NCBI RefSeq assembly: GCF_026914185.1
Contig: NC_070559.1
Coordinates: 682,001 to 746,000 of the forward strand
Direction of reading: 5' to 3'
Length of the DNA: 64,000 nt
Source of the DNA: Puccinia triticina
Taxonomy: Eukaryota; Basidiomycota; Pucciniomycetes; Pucciniales; Pucciniaceae
The translations under genes and the position numbers were made by a program. A model generated the notes under the pieces. It ran no database searches, was not told where the DNA came from, and saw only the letters and a list, made by a program, of their open reading frames with translations. This document shows positions 25,431-37,935 of this stretch, piece by piece (the stretch's first letter is position 1; each line of letters begins with the position of its first letter).

Positions 25431-28123
25431 ATGATGGCCATCAACTCTGCCTCGTTCGTGGCCCTGTCATGTCTATTCTCACTCCTTATGGCCTTTCCCA
25501 TGCCAGATCCCCCCAACACTTCATCAAAGGGGTTTCGACTCTTTGAGGCCCATCAGGCGCCAAGATCCTTCACCAAAAGGCAGATTCCCCAGTCACATAA
25601 GCACACTCTCAACTTGAAGATCGGCCTGAAGAGTGGTGGCATGGATGTTATCAAGAAGAGGCTCGTAGAAACTTCTGATCCCCAGAGCTCGTCCTACGGC
25701 CAGCACTTAACTTTTGAAGAGATCAAGCATCTATCTGCGCCGAGTAGCTCTTCACTTGATGCGGTTAACGAGTGGCTCTCCTCTCACGGCTTCGACGAGT
25801 CATCAATCGACTGGAGTCATAGTAAAGACTGGGTTACCCTCAACGAAGTACCACTACAGAAGGCAGAAGAAATGCTCAACACGACTTATTTTTACTATCA
25901 GCACGACGATGGCGAGTTGCTTTTGAGGACCGAACGCTACAGCTTACCGGAAGAAATTCACTCGCACGTTGAACTGGTTCAAGTTGGTGAAGCTCACTCC
26001 TCTTTTTCAACGTATTTTTGCTTATGCCTAAATGTTTGGTCTACTTTAACAGCCAACTACCATGGTAAGAAAGCCTTCTACAACCTTATCTCGGTTGATT
26101 CTGAGGTGTTAAACATTCTTTTTAATCCGTAGTTTGGAAGGCTGACTCCGAAGAGATCCATGACCACAAATGAACCATCAAAGAAACGCAAACATAAATC
26201 CATACAGGTCACTTTTTTATGCTGATCTTAAGAATTTGGGACGTGAACTGAAGACGTATGGCATTTTCTCTTTCAGATTTCGAATACTCGGAGCAAGAGG
26301 AACTTCCAAAAGTTCATACCGCAGTCTTTGACGAATACCACAGCCTGTCTAGATCCTTATAGCGTCACAAACGCCTGCTTGCGCGAACTGTATCAAACCA
26401 ATTCCTATCGACTTCAATGTAAAGGAAACGCCAATAGGATTGGAGTGACGGCATACATTGGTGAACGGGCGAACTTCGAAGATCTGAAAGACTTTTTGAC
26501 AAACGAAGGCCTTCCCACTACCAACAACTTCACTGTCGTATCCGTCAATGGAGGCCTGAATCCTCAGACTAATACCCTAGATGAGATTGTGCGTCATGTC
26601 GGTGTTGAGGTGAGTAATATTTGTTGCATGATTCGTATCAAAATATTTTTCACTCAACCAAAATCGCCACTTGAAAAGGGAAATTTGGACATCCAAACCA
26701 CAATGGGTTTCACTGCCCCTATGCCCAACATTTTCTACACTACTGCCGGTACACCCCCTTTCAAAGCGGATTTGTTCACCACCAGTAACAGCAATGAACC
26801 GTACCTGGACTGGCTCCTGTACATTGCGTCTCAGCCAGATTCAGCAGTCCCTCAAGTGATCTCGACATCCTGTTAGTTTCTCTTCATGATACAGCGTTGC
26901 TGTTATGAAAAATTGTGACATCCATTGATTTCTTTGTGTTTCCACAGATGGTGATGACGAACAGACTGTCCCCGCCAACTATGCTCAAAGAGTTTGTAAT
27001 CAACTTGCTGCATTAACCGCTCGGGGGGTGTCCTTGATTTTTTCCAGCGGTGACGATGGAGTTGGTCAAGACGGCACATGCATGTCGAATGATGGGAAGG
27101 TGAGAAGCCATCCCAATTATTAGACTGGTGAAGCCCAGCTGACTCACGTGTTCATTGCAGAACACAACCAAATTTATACCCATCTTCCCAGCTAGCTGCC
27201 CTTTGTGAGCTCTTGCTGCCGCCTTCCACATTACCTTGTCATATCTGATTACAATGCTTTCCAGTGTTACTTCCGTTGGAGCAACGCAAAATTTCCACCC
27301 TGAAGAAGCAGTCTCGGTTGATGGACCGGGCGGATTCCCTAGTGGAGGCGGCTTTTGTAAGCATATTATCTTTATTTCCTGTTCTTCAGCAATAGGATTG
27401 ATGGTACTCCGACGGTGCGGCTCTTCACGTTGATCATACCCCAGCCGAATACTTTGACAGACCTCAATACCAATCTCAACAGGTCCAGAGCTATCTACAA
27501 CAACTTGGTTCGAACTTCACCGGATTGTATAATCCGAAGGGACGGGGGATTCCAGACGTTTCGGCACAAGGGGCAAAATACTTAATGACGTGGCAAAAAT
27601 TGCACGTACACGGTAAGCTGGTTTAGCCCGTTACGAGATTGAGTCAAAACCAGCAGAACTGACTACCAAAGGTTCTCTACATACATCCTCAGTCGGCGGT
27701 TCCTCTGCTGCGGCTCCGACTTTTGCGTCTGTCATCTCTCTATTGAACGACGATCGTATTGCTCGTGGCATGTCTTCCCTGGGATTCTTGAACCCTTGGT
27801 TGTATTCAGAAGGATACAAGGCGCTGAACGATATTGTGATTGGGAGCTCTAGTGGATGCGGCACAACTGGTTTTGCTGCTGCGAAGGGCTGGGACCCGTG
27901 GGTCACATTTGTGCGCTTGCAATTCAGTTCCGAGGTTGACCCATTCTGGTCTCAATCTAGGGTTACTGGACTTGGGACACCGAATTTCCCTGCGATGCAA
28001 CGTGCGATGCCGCCCAAGCCATCTAAGACTACCCCAGCCCCAATTCCTGCCCGCGGAGTGAACTCTGATTGCAAATCCAGCGTTATGAGGTCAGTCGAGC
28101 TGATCAAATGCTACAGGATATGA
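25431..28123 (+). CDS. Secreted sedolisin (peptidase S53, tripeptidyl-peptidase type)
   Basis: Eleven exons join without a stop to 662 residues: 25431-25982, 26053-26064, 26133-26207, 26277-26609, 26679-26871, 26948-27099, 27161-27204, 27265-27356, 27445-27612, 27693-27897, 27961-28123. Residues 1-23 look like a signal peptide ([18 protein letters not shown]). A pro-kumamolisin prodomain follows ([19 protein letters not shown] region). Catalytic features: Glu and Asp in VE-GNLDIQ (spanning an intron), Asp in [12 protein letters not shown], and the Ser in GGSSAAAP, plus SYGDDEQ and a C-terminal Ca-binding [15 protein letters not shown] context. It cleaves tripeptides at acidic pH, outside the cell or in the vacuole. 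Exon 2 is a 12-nt microexon. Intact. Confidence 0.93.
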
Positions 28124-29074
28124 AGCGTTCAAACTGATTTTGTTTTCAAATCAGCTCGGTAAATTGTTTCTTAGGCTTTCGGATCCCTGGCTTTTAGTAG
28201 TAGCTATGCCTTTGCACATTTTTGACCTGATTTATTTATTCGCTTGGACGATCAACGATGAACAGTTTATTGATCTTGCTCATTTGTATCTCTTTTATCT
28301 TATGACGTCTTAGTCTTAAAGCTGAATTTGATGTCTTTGGATACCAATAAGTTCATAAAAGCAGAACCCCAGGGGTGGAAACCACTTTGGAATCCAGAAA
28401 AGGTTTTGGAACAATTTATGAAAACAACCTGATCCCAATTCCTTAAGCTGAGGAGGGCTGATTTGAATGCGGCGCGCGTTCAAACTTAACTACGCCCTTC
28501 CAAATGGTAAAATTGTTCTTCTAGAATCTGCAGGGCAGATGTAACTAGTTCTCACCTGTTCCAACTCCTCAAGGCCCAAACATAAAAATTTATCAAATTG
28601 TGGCATGCACACCACCATGACAACCTTATTCGTTGACAAATGTGCAAATTACCGAAGTCGGAGCAATGTTTTTATGTATTCATGGCGTACATCATTGTGA
28701 TTATATTTGCCTTAGCTCTGAGAACCTTCAATGTGGGCAATTCAGGCGCGCCATCATCACATGAATCATGTAGTATGAGGTAGTAATACTGCACGCTCCA
28801 ACCAATCCCTTGAAGGTATGCCATCAGAGGGGGTGAGCAGAAACTGGAAGGGAATTGTCTTGTAAGTGTACTTTGCAAATGTGGAAAAAACCTTCAACAT
28901 AATAATTGAACTTCCATACTAATAAATTACAAAATGAAGTAGAAAGAATTACATGAGGATGTCGAGGATGAAGATGAGGATGAGAATGGGGATGATACGA
29001 GGATGATGCACATCATGAGAGGCTTTGAAATGAACAACAACAAGAAGACCGAAGAAAAGAAAAGAAGGCGAGGA
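28124..29074. other. Intergenic region (3' ends of sedolisin and CDC7)
   Basis: Convergent 3' ends. The 28930-29060 part is purine-rich and yields low-complexity frames only. Confidence 0.5.
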
Positions 29075-32000
29075 CTACTGAAAGAGGACAAAGAACTTAT
29101 GACGAAGAGCGTTAGCAGCAGTAATACGTTTAGTGCAATCGAGATCAAGGGTGCGCTTGAGGAGATCGATGAGACACCAGAGTTCGGAGCGAAAGTACCA
29201 GGTTTCTTGGTAAGGATCAAGGTCCTGACCAAGGGTCTCAACGGCCGAGGTCAGCTCGCGATGTGCCTGGAAGATCGTCGTCGTCAGTCGCTCGATCCGG
29301 CCCTCCTCCGTCATCCCCGTCAATAACTGCTCGTGTCCGTTCCGGAGCAGCCGCTGTTCTTCGTATATCGTCGGGTTTAAGGTACGGACCAACGTGTGTA
29401 GCGAGCCGAAACGTGGCGCATTCACTTCGGGTATGTTACTGATCACCGTACGATCTACAGTTTGCATCCCCAAGGCCACAATCATAAATTTCTGGTGATA
29501 TTGTATAAGTCATATGAGGAAACCCAACTGTGATGGATCGCCACGGCCTCTAATTTAGTTCGCCCGAATATTGTCGCGATCTCCATCAATGCATCCACGT
29601 CATCGTTCGAATTGAAGAACGGGAATCGGCGAGTAAGGAAGCATAGTAAGGTGACCCCGACCGACCAAATATCGATAGCTGAAAAACATATAAACAAATT
29701 ATTGTTCATCGTCTCAGAGGCGAGATATTGAGGTATTGAAGGATATGATAGGGTCACTTACCACCGGTTTGATCAGGACATTTGAAGAGTACCTCGGGAG
29801 CTCGGAAGCCCCGGGTACCAGCACGATTGGCTTTAGCGCTAGGTCTAGTATCGTCGCGTTTGAAACCGACGCGATCGGAGGGATGGGGGGCATCACCAGT
29901 ATTTTTGCGACGACCATATCCGCCGCCCCAAAGGCCGCCGATCTTGGTGACGGGTCTCCAAGCCTCATACCACTCGAAGGAGGCCTCATTGCCCACCTCA
30001 TCCTCGTCGGGCTCGGTGTCAAACGGCCGTCGCGCATAGATCTCTTTCCAGGCCGCCGTCTCCGTCAGCTCGCCGATATGCTCCAGAGGTCGACCTAGTT
30101 CTTGGGTGAAATTCGTCCGACATCGGGCTAGCTTCGCCCGCCATCGTCGCCATTGCTCCTGCATCTGGTCGAACGTCGGTTTCGGTTGGTCCATCAATTT
30201 CCCGTGAAAGTTGTCCTGCTTGGGTTCCGGTAAGGAATGCAAACACTTCCCATGCCAGTCATTCGGATCGAACTTTTCCGCCAAGCCAAAATCGCATAAT
30301 ACGCCCGTCTGGGAGTGGATATCAAATAGGAAGTTGGCAGGCTTGATGTCCCGATGAATTATTCCCTTTGCATGTGTATCTTTCAGCGCTGAGAATAAGC
30401 AGTATAGGTATTTCCTGATCATCGAGATTGGCGCAATCCGGTAGTAGTCCCGGAAATCTTGATGTTTTCGGTAGGGCATCACCGCTATCACTTGGTCCTC
30501 GTGTCGGATTGCTTGGATTAGATAGGCCACATATTCGGCATCCCTTTAATTCACAAATTTCCGCATACACAGACATAGAAGGGAATAATCATATTGAGTA
30601 TCCAAATTCTGATGTGCAGTGATTGAAAAAGAAATCCTTGATAGACTCACCTCAATTCTGCCAGTAGTTTGAGCTCGTTCCTGATACGGTACGGACTGGA
30701 TGTCACGTAAATTCTTTTGAGGGCCACATACACGTTCCCATTAGTTTTCTTTCTAGGTTTGAAGTTGTTGTGATTACTAGTAGACTTGTAAGCTGTTGGA
30801 AGCTTGCCGGATTCGAGCGCGTGTCTCTGAAGGGTTTCAGTGAATTTATTCCGAGCCTGGTCGCCAGCGGAGGCGTCGAAGGGGTCATCGGAGGCGAATG
30901 GATGATAAGGGGGGTAAAAGTTTTCGACGTTTTCTTTGAGAGATCTGGTGTTAGATCGCGAGGAATGGTCTCCGATGACTGAGCCAGAGCAGGAGGAAGT
31001 TGAGGTGGAGGGATGGAAGCGGGCGTCGGAAGAGGTCATTGGTGGAGCCTCAGAGACTGGCTCTTCCGGCGCCCACAGCGAGTTGTCGTAGAGATGGTGG
31101 TGCAGGTCTATCGCCTTGTAAACCGAGGAGAACGTCCCTTCGCCCAGTCTGTCGAGTAGATGGTATGAGGTCTTGAGCAAGGGAACTGACTGTTCCAGGT
31201 CCTGCAGTTCGAGTGCGATCGCGGCCAGTTCAGCATCCGTGCGATTGTCAACCGACTCATCATCGTCTTCTTCTTCTTCTTCTTCTTCTTCGTCCTCTTC
31301 ATTTTCAATCTCTTCTTCATCTTCGGGTATCTCCTCTATGTCTGCGTCATCTCTATCTCCCTCCTCCTCCTCCTCCTCCTCCTCCTCCTCCTCCTCTTCT
31401 TCTTCTTCCTCCTCCTCATCTTCTTGCTCATCCTGCTCTTGGTCTCGATCGACCATCATTTCATCTTCCGAGTCTTCCTCTTCTCCCTTCGCCATGGGAA
31501 TCTCGTATGCTTCTTCTTGGTTCGCTATTGGAATTTCGTCCTCTAGCTCCTCTTCGTTCGCCATAGGGATTTCGTACTCTAGCTCTTCTTCGTTCGCCAT
31601 AGGGATTTCGTACTCCAGCTCTTCTTCGCTCGCCACCGGAATTTCGTACTCTAGTCTTTCTTCGTTCGCCATCGGAATTTCGTAGTCCTCGTAAGAGTGT
31701 CTACTACCATGCTCATCTTGGTCGGGAATCTCATCGTCGACGTCGGGCGCGCTGCCTAGCTCTATCTTTCCCTGGGTTTTATCATTTTCTTCGTTCCCCA
31801 TCGGAGTTTCGTAGTCATCAAAGGAGTCTCTAGCATGCTTGTCTTGGTCGGGAATCTCGACATCCACGTCTGGCGCGCTACCGTGCTCCATCTCCAGCTC
31901 CTCGGGTCCTTTATCGTCCGGCGGTCTGTACTGGTTCGCGCCAGGCGCGTCGCAGATTAGCTCATCGTCTTCAATCGGATCCATGTCGCGAGCCTGAGCG

Positions 32001-32140
32001 TAGGACTTCTTCAGACGGCTGGGAGGGATTCGTTCCGGCGAGCTGGATGGCAATTTCAACATAGTGCACCTAGCTGACTTGCTTATGTAAGAACATCTGA
32101 GAGTCTTACATAAGCAGGCCACCCGCGGCTGTGTCTGCAT
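29075..32140 (-). CDS. CDC7: CDC7-type protein kinase (DDK catalytic subunit)
   Basis: Four exons: ~32140-30651, 30543-29762, 29678 to ~29545, 29491-29075, about 940 residues; the last intron is short (53 nt or less) and its boundaries are uncertain. The start may be 32062 (MLKLPSSSPERIPP). Residues ~1-330 are an acidic extension with ~12-residue repeats and a long Glu tract. The kinase domain follows: glycine loop DRLGEGTFSSVYKA, VALKRI lysine, HRDIKPANFLFD catalytic loop, LCDFGLAEKF (DFG), then a long insert and TRGFRAPEVLFKCPDQTG and AIDIWSVGVTLL. The insert between DFG and APE and the final insert before LIDLLKRTLDLD fit the Cdc7 family. With Dbf4 it phosphorylates MCM proteins to fire replication origins. 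Confidence 0.9.
31260..31425. repeat. TCC/TCT microsatellite coding poly-Glu in CDC7
   Basis: Runs of TCTTCT and TCCTCC on the plus strand read as an almost pure Glu stretch in the CDC7 N-terminal extension. Such tracts are length-variable. Confidence 0.9.
31480..31690 (-). repeat. 36-nt tandem repeats in the CDC7 N terminus
   Basis: Six imperfect copies encode EIPMANEEELEY-like 12-residue units (variants EIPVASEEELEY, EIPIANQEEAY, EIPMAKGEEED). Two diverged relatives lie further upstream. Confidence 0.9.
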
Positions 32141-32487
32141 TCAGCTTCGACGCCCGATCTGCTCAGCCCGCAGTTGATGCCAATGCAGTCAAATGTCAAG
32201 GTCCTTGACTGCCCTTGACAGCTGCATCAAGGGGGGTCAGTCAGGGGCCCGCGAATCTATCCTCTACCAGCCCAAAACGGGCACGATTATCCGTAGTCAC
32301 TGGGAAATATTCAATTTCCCAATTGGTAACTTGATGGAAAAAAATAACATGATGGAAATGACGAACAGACAGATTAGCAGTAATAAGCAACAATGATGGT
32401 CGTTGACTTTGACTCACACCTGGTTCCCCAAGTGGGCTAGCGGGGTGGGCCCATACACATTGTCAGCTTCCCAGCACAAGTTGGTGT

Positions 32488-32940
32488 TCACCGAGAGGCT
32501 CTGCAATTGTGCCGCAACACAATAAAAGAGCTGCCTCTTTCCCACCACGGCACAACCAAAACCTTTATCTCATTTTCCACTGCACATTTCATTGTGGCCC
32601 GGAGCCATTCAAGTTTATATTTTACATCCCTTAATTTTTTCTTGATCCTCAGTAGTGTTTTGAAGTTGGTTGATTTGGCCTTTCCATACGTGTCCTCATT
32701 TACCAACATCTTGCCCTTCACCAACCCCCCCGTCCAGTTAAAGTCACCTACCTTCTGATTATTGTGGCCTTGCAAACCTTTTGCTATCTTCATCCACCTT
32801 TCCACCTCTATACAAATTTTCTTGATTGCTAGCCAATTGGCATGACAATTGAACAACCCAAGTACCCCCTTGTAAATGACATCTATGATGTTGTACCACC
32901 TCCAGTCACCTACAAGCTTCCAGCCCCCTCCAATAGCCAA
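32488..32940 (-). other. 150-codon ORF of unknown function
   Basis: An uninterrupted frame rich in Lys, Trp and hydrophobic residues, with blocks such as IEVERWMKIAKGLQGHN, KLEWLRATMKCAVENE and VPWWERGSSFIVLRHNC that look like a folded protein rather than an antisense shadow. No family was recognised. It abuts the start of the MULE gene at 32962 head to head. It could be a fragment of another transposon gene. No splice evidence. Confidence 0.35.
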
Positions 32941-34524
32941 TTACCCCGGAACACCCTTTGAATGGTTCGACAACTTGATGTAGTGGCCGCGTCTTTTCCT
33001 ACCAACCCTCACTTCTTCTCCATGCCGGGGAAGTCGCGCCAAGCAGCCAATTTGTTTGTTGAAGCTATGCAGGCAAACCTCAGATGGAATTCCCAGAAGG
33101 AGGTCAATAACACCAACAAAACAGCACAGCACAGCACCTCGCATCAGTATCATTTCCGGTTAGATTATAGCTGCCCACGTCGCGGAAAACATCATCCTCC
33201 TCTGAACTCTCGCAATTCAAAGGCAACAGCAATAAAATGTGGTTGCCGGGCTCGCTTCACGATCCTACATCATGTGGATACGGATACTCTGCGGGTCGAG
33301 TGGCATTGGGACCACAATCACAACCCATACTCAGCCAATGAAATGCAGATTACTCGCTCGCCGCTGGTAGTCGACAACTGGTTGAAGGACAAGGTTCAAT
33401 CTGGACTTGGATGGAAGGAGATTTGACCCCTTCTCAAGGCACCCGAAATATCTCCTGTTTGTCCTCTCTTGCTCATCCGCAACAAATATTGATTGACTGA
33501 TTTTGATTTTCTGTGTCCAGCTGGACAAAGATAGACTTGAGGCAGAATGTCGCAGGGTCAAATACGACCGTGTGTGGAGCTTGATTGCAACCCATACCAA
33601 ATTGGATGCAAGGATGGACAAAAACATATTTTGCTTGCTTGTGCGCTGGGGTGAACGACTGACCAAGCAAGGTTGGCACATCTATACACCAAACCTGACT
33701 GACTCGGCCGACTTTCTTTTTGTCATGCAATCATCCTGGCAGCGAGAAATGATGCTACAGTACGGGAGGAGTATTATTATGATTGATAGTACTCACTGTA
33801 CTGTGTCAAACTTCTTCCTTTCAGATGGGAGGAAAATTGGTCTGTACACTGTGATGGTGGGCAACGCGGTGGTTGGTAAGGGTCTGTTGGTCTGCTGGGC
33901 TTTTGCTGCCTCAGCTGCTACGTAAGTTTTTGTATCAGTCAGCTTAACCATGTACTTACTGAGTTTTTTGATGTCAATTTTCCTCACAGTGAACCGGTTG
34001 AGTGGATTTTGAGATGGATCCGCAACTCAACTGGCCTGATTCCCCAAACGGTCATGAGTGATTGTGCCGTTCTGATTCGGAACGCAGTGCAATCCGTATA
34101 CCAGGACTTGGGGCCTCTAGCACCACAGCACAACTGGTGCTTGTTTCACGTCCTGAAAGCATTGAAAGGGCAGGCCGTATCATATCTACACGCCCGGGCG
34201 ACAGAGGCGGAGGCTGAGTTTTCCAAGATTTTGTACTCAACAACGGATCCTTCACCAATGATGACAGAGTACCTGGCCAAGTGGGGACAAGTCAAATCAG
34301 AATTTGCAAAGTATGTCAAGAAGCAATGGGTTCAAAACATGATCCATTGGGCACACTTCTATCAAACTGTAAGTGTATTATTTTACCACATAGGCGGTGT
34401 GATGTCAAACATGCAAGCTCACTAGGGTTTCTTCTTAGACTGCCCACCAAGGAATTAAAACCAACAATTATGTCGAAGCTTGGCACCGGGTGCTCAAGAC
34501 TCAATACATCCCGCCGCCCGATGA

Positions 34525-35325
34525 GGGACTCCTGTCCGTGCTAAGCGGCGGCAGTCGTGTGAGGGGAGAAGTGCTGTTTAGGCTGCCCTCGTGGCGGTGG
34601 TCCGTAGAGATGAGCGCTGAAAGGAATCAGGATAGCTGTGGTGTTGGGGGTGGTTTTGAGATGTTCGCCGGGGTTTTGGATCCGCGGCGGCGGTTGTTTG
34701 TTTTGAGGGAGTCGGGGATTGTGATCTTAAGGAAGAAAGGAAGGGAACTGAGACTTTTGATGAAGCGTGATCGGCGGGTGGAGCCCGAAAGTTTGAACTC
34801 TGATGATCTGATCTATAAACTCCGGATGGACCGTATTCTGGGGATCAGAATGCCATGGCCACCCATCATCCAAGTTCAAGCTGAACTTGGACTCCGGGTG
34901 ACATGTCACATACATTTCATCACATCCTCCGCGCGCTACACGCGCGCACACACAAAACAGCAGAAAGAAACCAACAAAGAAGCGGAGAAAAGAAACAGCA
35001 CAAAGGAAACTAAAAGAAAACACAGCATGAGGAGACAGAAAGAAAAGATCCACAGAGAGGGAAGGAAAAAAGAAAAGAAGAGATAGGCGGAACAAACAGA
35101 AAAAGGAGAAAACCAGAAACAAACAAGGAAATAAACCCACAGCAGCCGCTGTGTTAGGACCAAGAAAAATGAAGGGTGATGGGGACTGAGAAGGAGAGGA
35201 GAGATGGGGAGAGGTGAATTCTTGAGTCTTGAGGGGTGAGAAGGGAATGGAATCTTGATCTTGATGTTGCTGGCGGCGGTGATGCTCCTGACTAGCTGGC
35301 CACGAGAGGGACCACCACACCAAAA
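34525..35325 (+). repeat. Dispersed repeat inserted in a MULE exon
   Basis: It splits the exon between TQYIPPPDE and RRIDEVVQIL. The first ~350 bp resemble 62910-63300 (shared GGCAGTCGKGTGAGGGG, GGCTGCCCTCGT, AGCTGAACTTGGA). The 3' half is purine-rich with a GCGCGCTACACGCGCGC palindrome near 34930. A 198-codon frame runs through it but no family is recognised. Ends are approximate. Confidence 0.55.
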
Positions 35326-35789
35326 AGCGCCGAATTGACGAAGTTGTGCAGATCTTGTGTCACGATGTTAAAGTGACAAATCGGAACAAACACAACAGCG
35401 TTGATTGCGGCTATAAGGCTCAAGTTTTCAACAAATTTCAAGAGCGGTCGAAAAAGCTTGCTGATGGGTACACTATTGCGGCATTGACAATCTTGGGGTG
35501 CACATTTTTTCTTTTCCTGCACTGCAAGAAAAACTCTAGAAAATGCTTGCAGTTGAGATGCAGCAAGCTTGAATCAAGCCTCAGCTCAAGCTGGAGTCAA
35601 GCACCCAAATTCCATGCTGTGCACCTTCAGTGTGTACCTTGTTCAGCATCTCATTGCTTAACATGCTGTAGTGCTCATGCAGTAGGCTGAGACAAATGTT
35701 CAACCTTGCAAATGAACATCCCCCTGAGCACCCTTTTATTTTATTTTAGAAAACACTCCATGTGCCATTGAATCCAGCCAGAATAACAT

Positions 35790-36260
35790 AAAAAGGGTAT
35801 GTACACATGAAAGGGATATGTACATCTGAGAAGAATATGTATGCATGAAAGGGGAATGTGAGAAGATGTATTAACACAAAGAAGGGATATGTACACATGA
35901 TGAAAGGGGTATGCATGCATGAAAGGGTTATGTATTCATGAAAGGGGTATGTATGCATGAAAGGGGTATGTATGCATGAAAGGAGTGTGTGCAGTAAGCG
36001 GTATTTGCACATGAAAGGGATATGTAAACATCAAAGGGGTATGTAAACCTCAATGATGAAAGGGTTGAAAATGATGTAAAAACCTCAAAGGGGACATGTA
36101 AACATGAAAGGGTCATGAAAGCATCATGAAAGGGGTATGTACACATTGTGAAAGGGATACATGCACATGAAAGGGATACACGCACATGAAAGGGATACAC
36201 ACACATGAAAGGGATACACACACATAAAAGGGATACACACACATGAAAGGGGTATGTGAG
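35790..36260. repeat. Minisatellite, TGAAAGGGGTATGT-type
   Basis: Roughly 20-bp imperfect units such as ATGAAAGGGGTATGTATGC, the reverse of the CCCTTTCAT array at 15960-16550. Confidence 0.9.
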
Positions 36261-36518
36261 CCTGAGTCTCTTATGTGACAGCAGGACACAAGAAAAAGGG
36301 GGACACTGATTGAATTCCTTGGGATAAAGAAATACAAGCAGTGGAGAGAAGAGGAATAGAAGAGAGAAACTGAGAAGAGAGAAACTTGATCTGTTTGAAT
36401 TATGATTTAATATGGGCCAAGCTCTACCTGGAAAAGTAGGCTGCCAACTGTGCTAGAGATGCAACAGTCTCCACTCACACCAAGGAAACGGTGGTGGGAT
36501 TCAGAAGTAGGTTGACTA

Positions 36519-37148
36519 CAGTGCCCCCCACGACTTCTCAACTACCCCTACAGGGAGGTTCCAAATTTTGGAGTTTTTTTTTCAAAAATTCTTTTAAAAG
36601 TGGGCTGATGCTGGGCTCTTTTTGGCACATTTTTTGATGCAAATGTCACATTTCACCAACCAGACCTGGTAACATGCATGATAATAGTCCAAATTCATTG
36701 AAATTTCACTGGACTTGCTGCCAAGAGAGCAATGAAGAAATATTCTTCACATTGCCACATTCCAAAGAGTGTACTGATGGATATGGCAATCATCAATAAC
36801 TAAGGAGCTACATATTTACATAAATATCTACACCTGTAGTATGTATGTACATAGATAATTTAGTCTCTAAATACATAATAAATATTTTATAAGTCCATAG
36901 TACATGTCTGTAACCACATACTATGGTCTTAAAACCAGCTGTTCCAAATTTTGCATCTGAAAAAAATGAAACTTTTTTTTGAGGCATTGCACAGACTTCA
37001 AAGTTATATTTTTGAGTTCTCCTACTTCATTAGGGCTCAAAAATGTATAGTTTACATGTGATACATGTCTGGTGACTTTGAACACATTGTTCAAAGTTCA
37101 ATTTTTTTTTGCAGGTGCGGGGTAGTTGAGAAGTCGTGGGGGGCACTG
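36519..37148. mobile_element. Tc1/mariner-type MITE nested in the CACTG element
   Basis: Perfect ~30-bp terminal inverted repeats starting CAGTGCCCCCCACGACTTCT, with TA on both sides (36517-36518 and 37149-37150), the Tc1/mariner target. 630 bp, no transposase frame. CAGTG starts are common in mariner elements. Confidence 0.87.
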
Positions 37149-37704
37149 TACTCTGCTCTGGTTTTAAAGGTCTTAACAAGAGATAACCTGTGGATCTTTT
37201 GTAGCAGACGAGAGAAACAGAAGCAGGGAGAGAGCAGTCAAGAGCAACAGAGTTTCCTCTGAGATAAACAAGGTCAGTAGAAGAGGGTACTTACTGTCAA
37301 TATCCTGTGGTGATACTGGGAGTGAAGTGGCCTCTGGTTAGTGATCCTGGGTGTCTCTGGGGTATGGTTCTGGTGTGCTGAAGTCTGTGGATCCTCCAGC
37401 TGCATGGGGGATCTTGACTTCGAAAATTTTCAAAGTTGGATGACATAATCACACATGTACATGTGGTTTGGAGCGCTCAGGCGCGACTACACGGCGCTGC
37501 TGCGCACGTGTGTCACAAACCACAAACTCTATGAAGGAGTAGAGATATTGGAAAGTGATCAGTGAACACTAGGGTCAAAATTGCATGAGAAATCGGAATC
37601 TGAAGTCAAAACAACCTTATGTATTAAGATTAAAAAGATATGAGCACATTTAGGTATAAAATGGAGATAAAAGGCAGTTTTAGGTCAACTGTGTTGACTC
37701 TAAG

Positions 37705-37935
37705 GCTGACAGGGTATGTGCACATAAAGGGGTATGTGCACATTATGAAAGGGGTGAATACATACAAAAGGGATATGTGCATGTGAAAGGGGTATGTGCA
37801 CATGAAAGGGGAACTTTCACATGAAAGGGGAACTTTCACATGAAAGGGGAACTTTCACATGAAAGGGGAACTTTCACATGGAAGGGGAACTTTCACATGA
37901 AAGGGGAACTTTCACATGAAAGGGGAACTTGCACA
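37705..37935. repeat. Minisatellite, TTTCACATGAAAGGGGAAC units
   Basis: Seven nearly identical 19-bp units (GGGGAACTTTCACATGAAA) at about 37803-37930, preceded by diverged TATGTGCACATGAAAGG units. Each unit contains a small TTTCACATGAAA palindrome. The homogeneity suggests recent expansion. Confidence 0.9.

Noticed and set aside
31173..31685. Poly-serine ORF on the plus strand
   Set aside because: Antisense of the poly-Glu tract of CDC7.
35746..36337. ORFs reading PFHVYPFHVRVSLS-type peptides on the minus strand
   Set aside because: Same minisatellite read in reverse.
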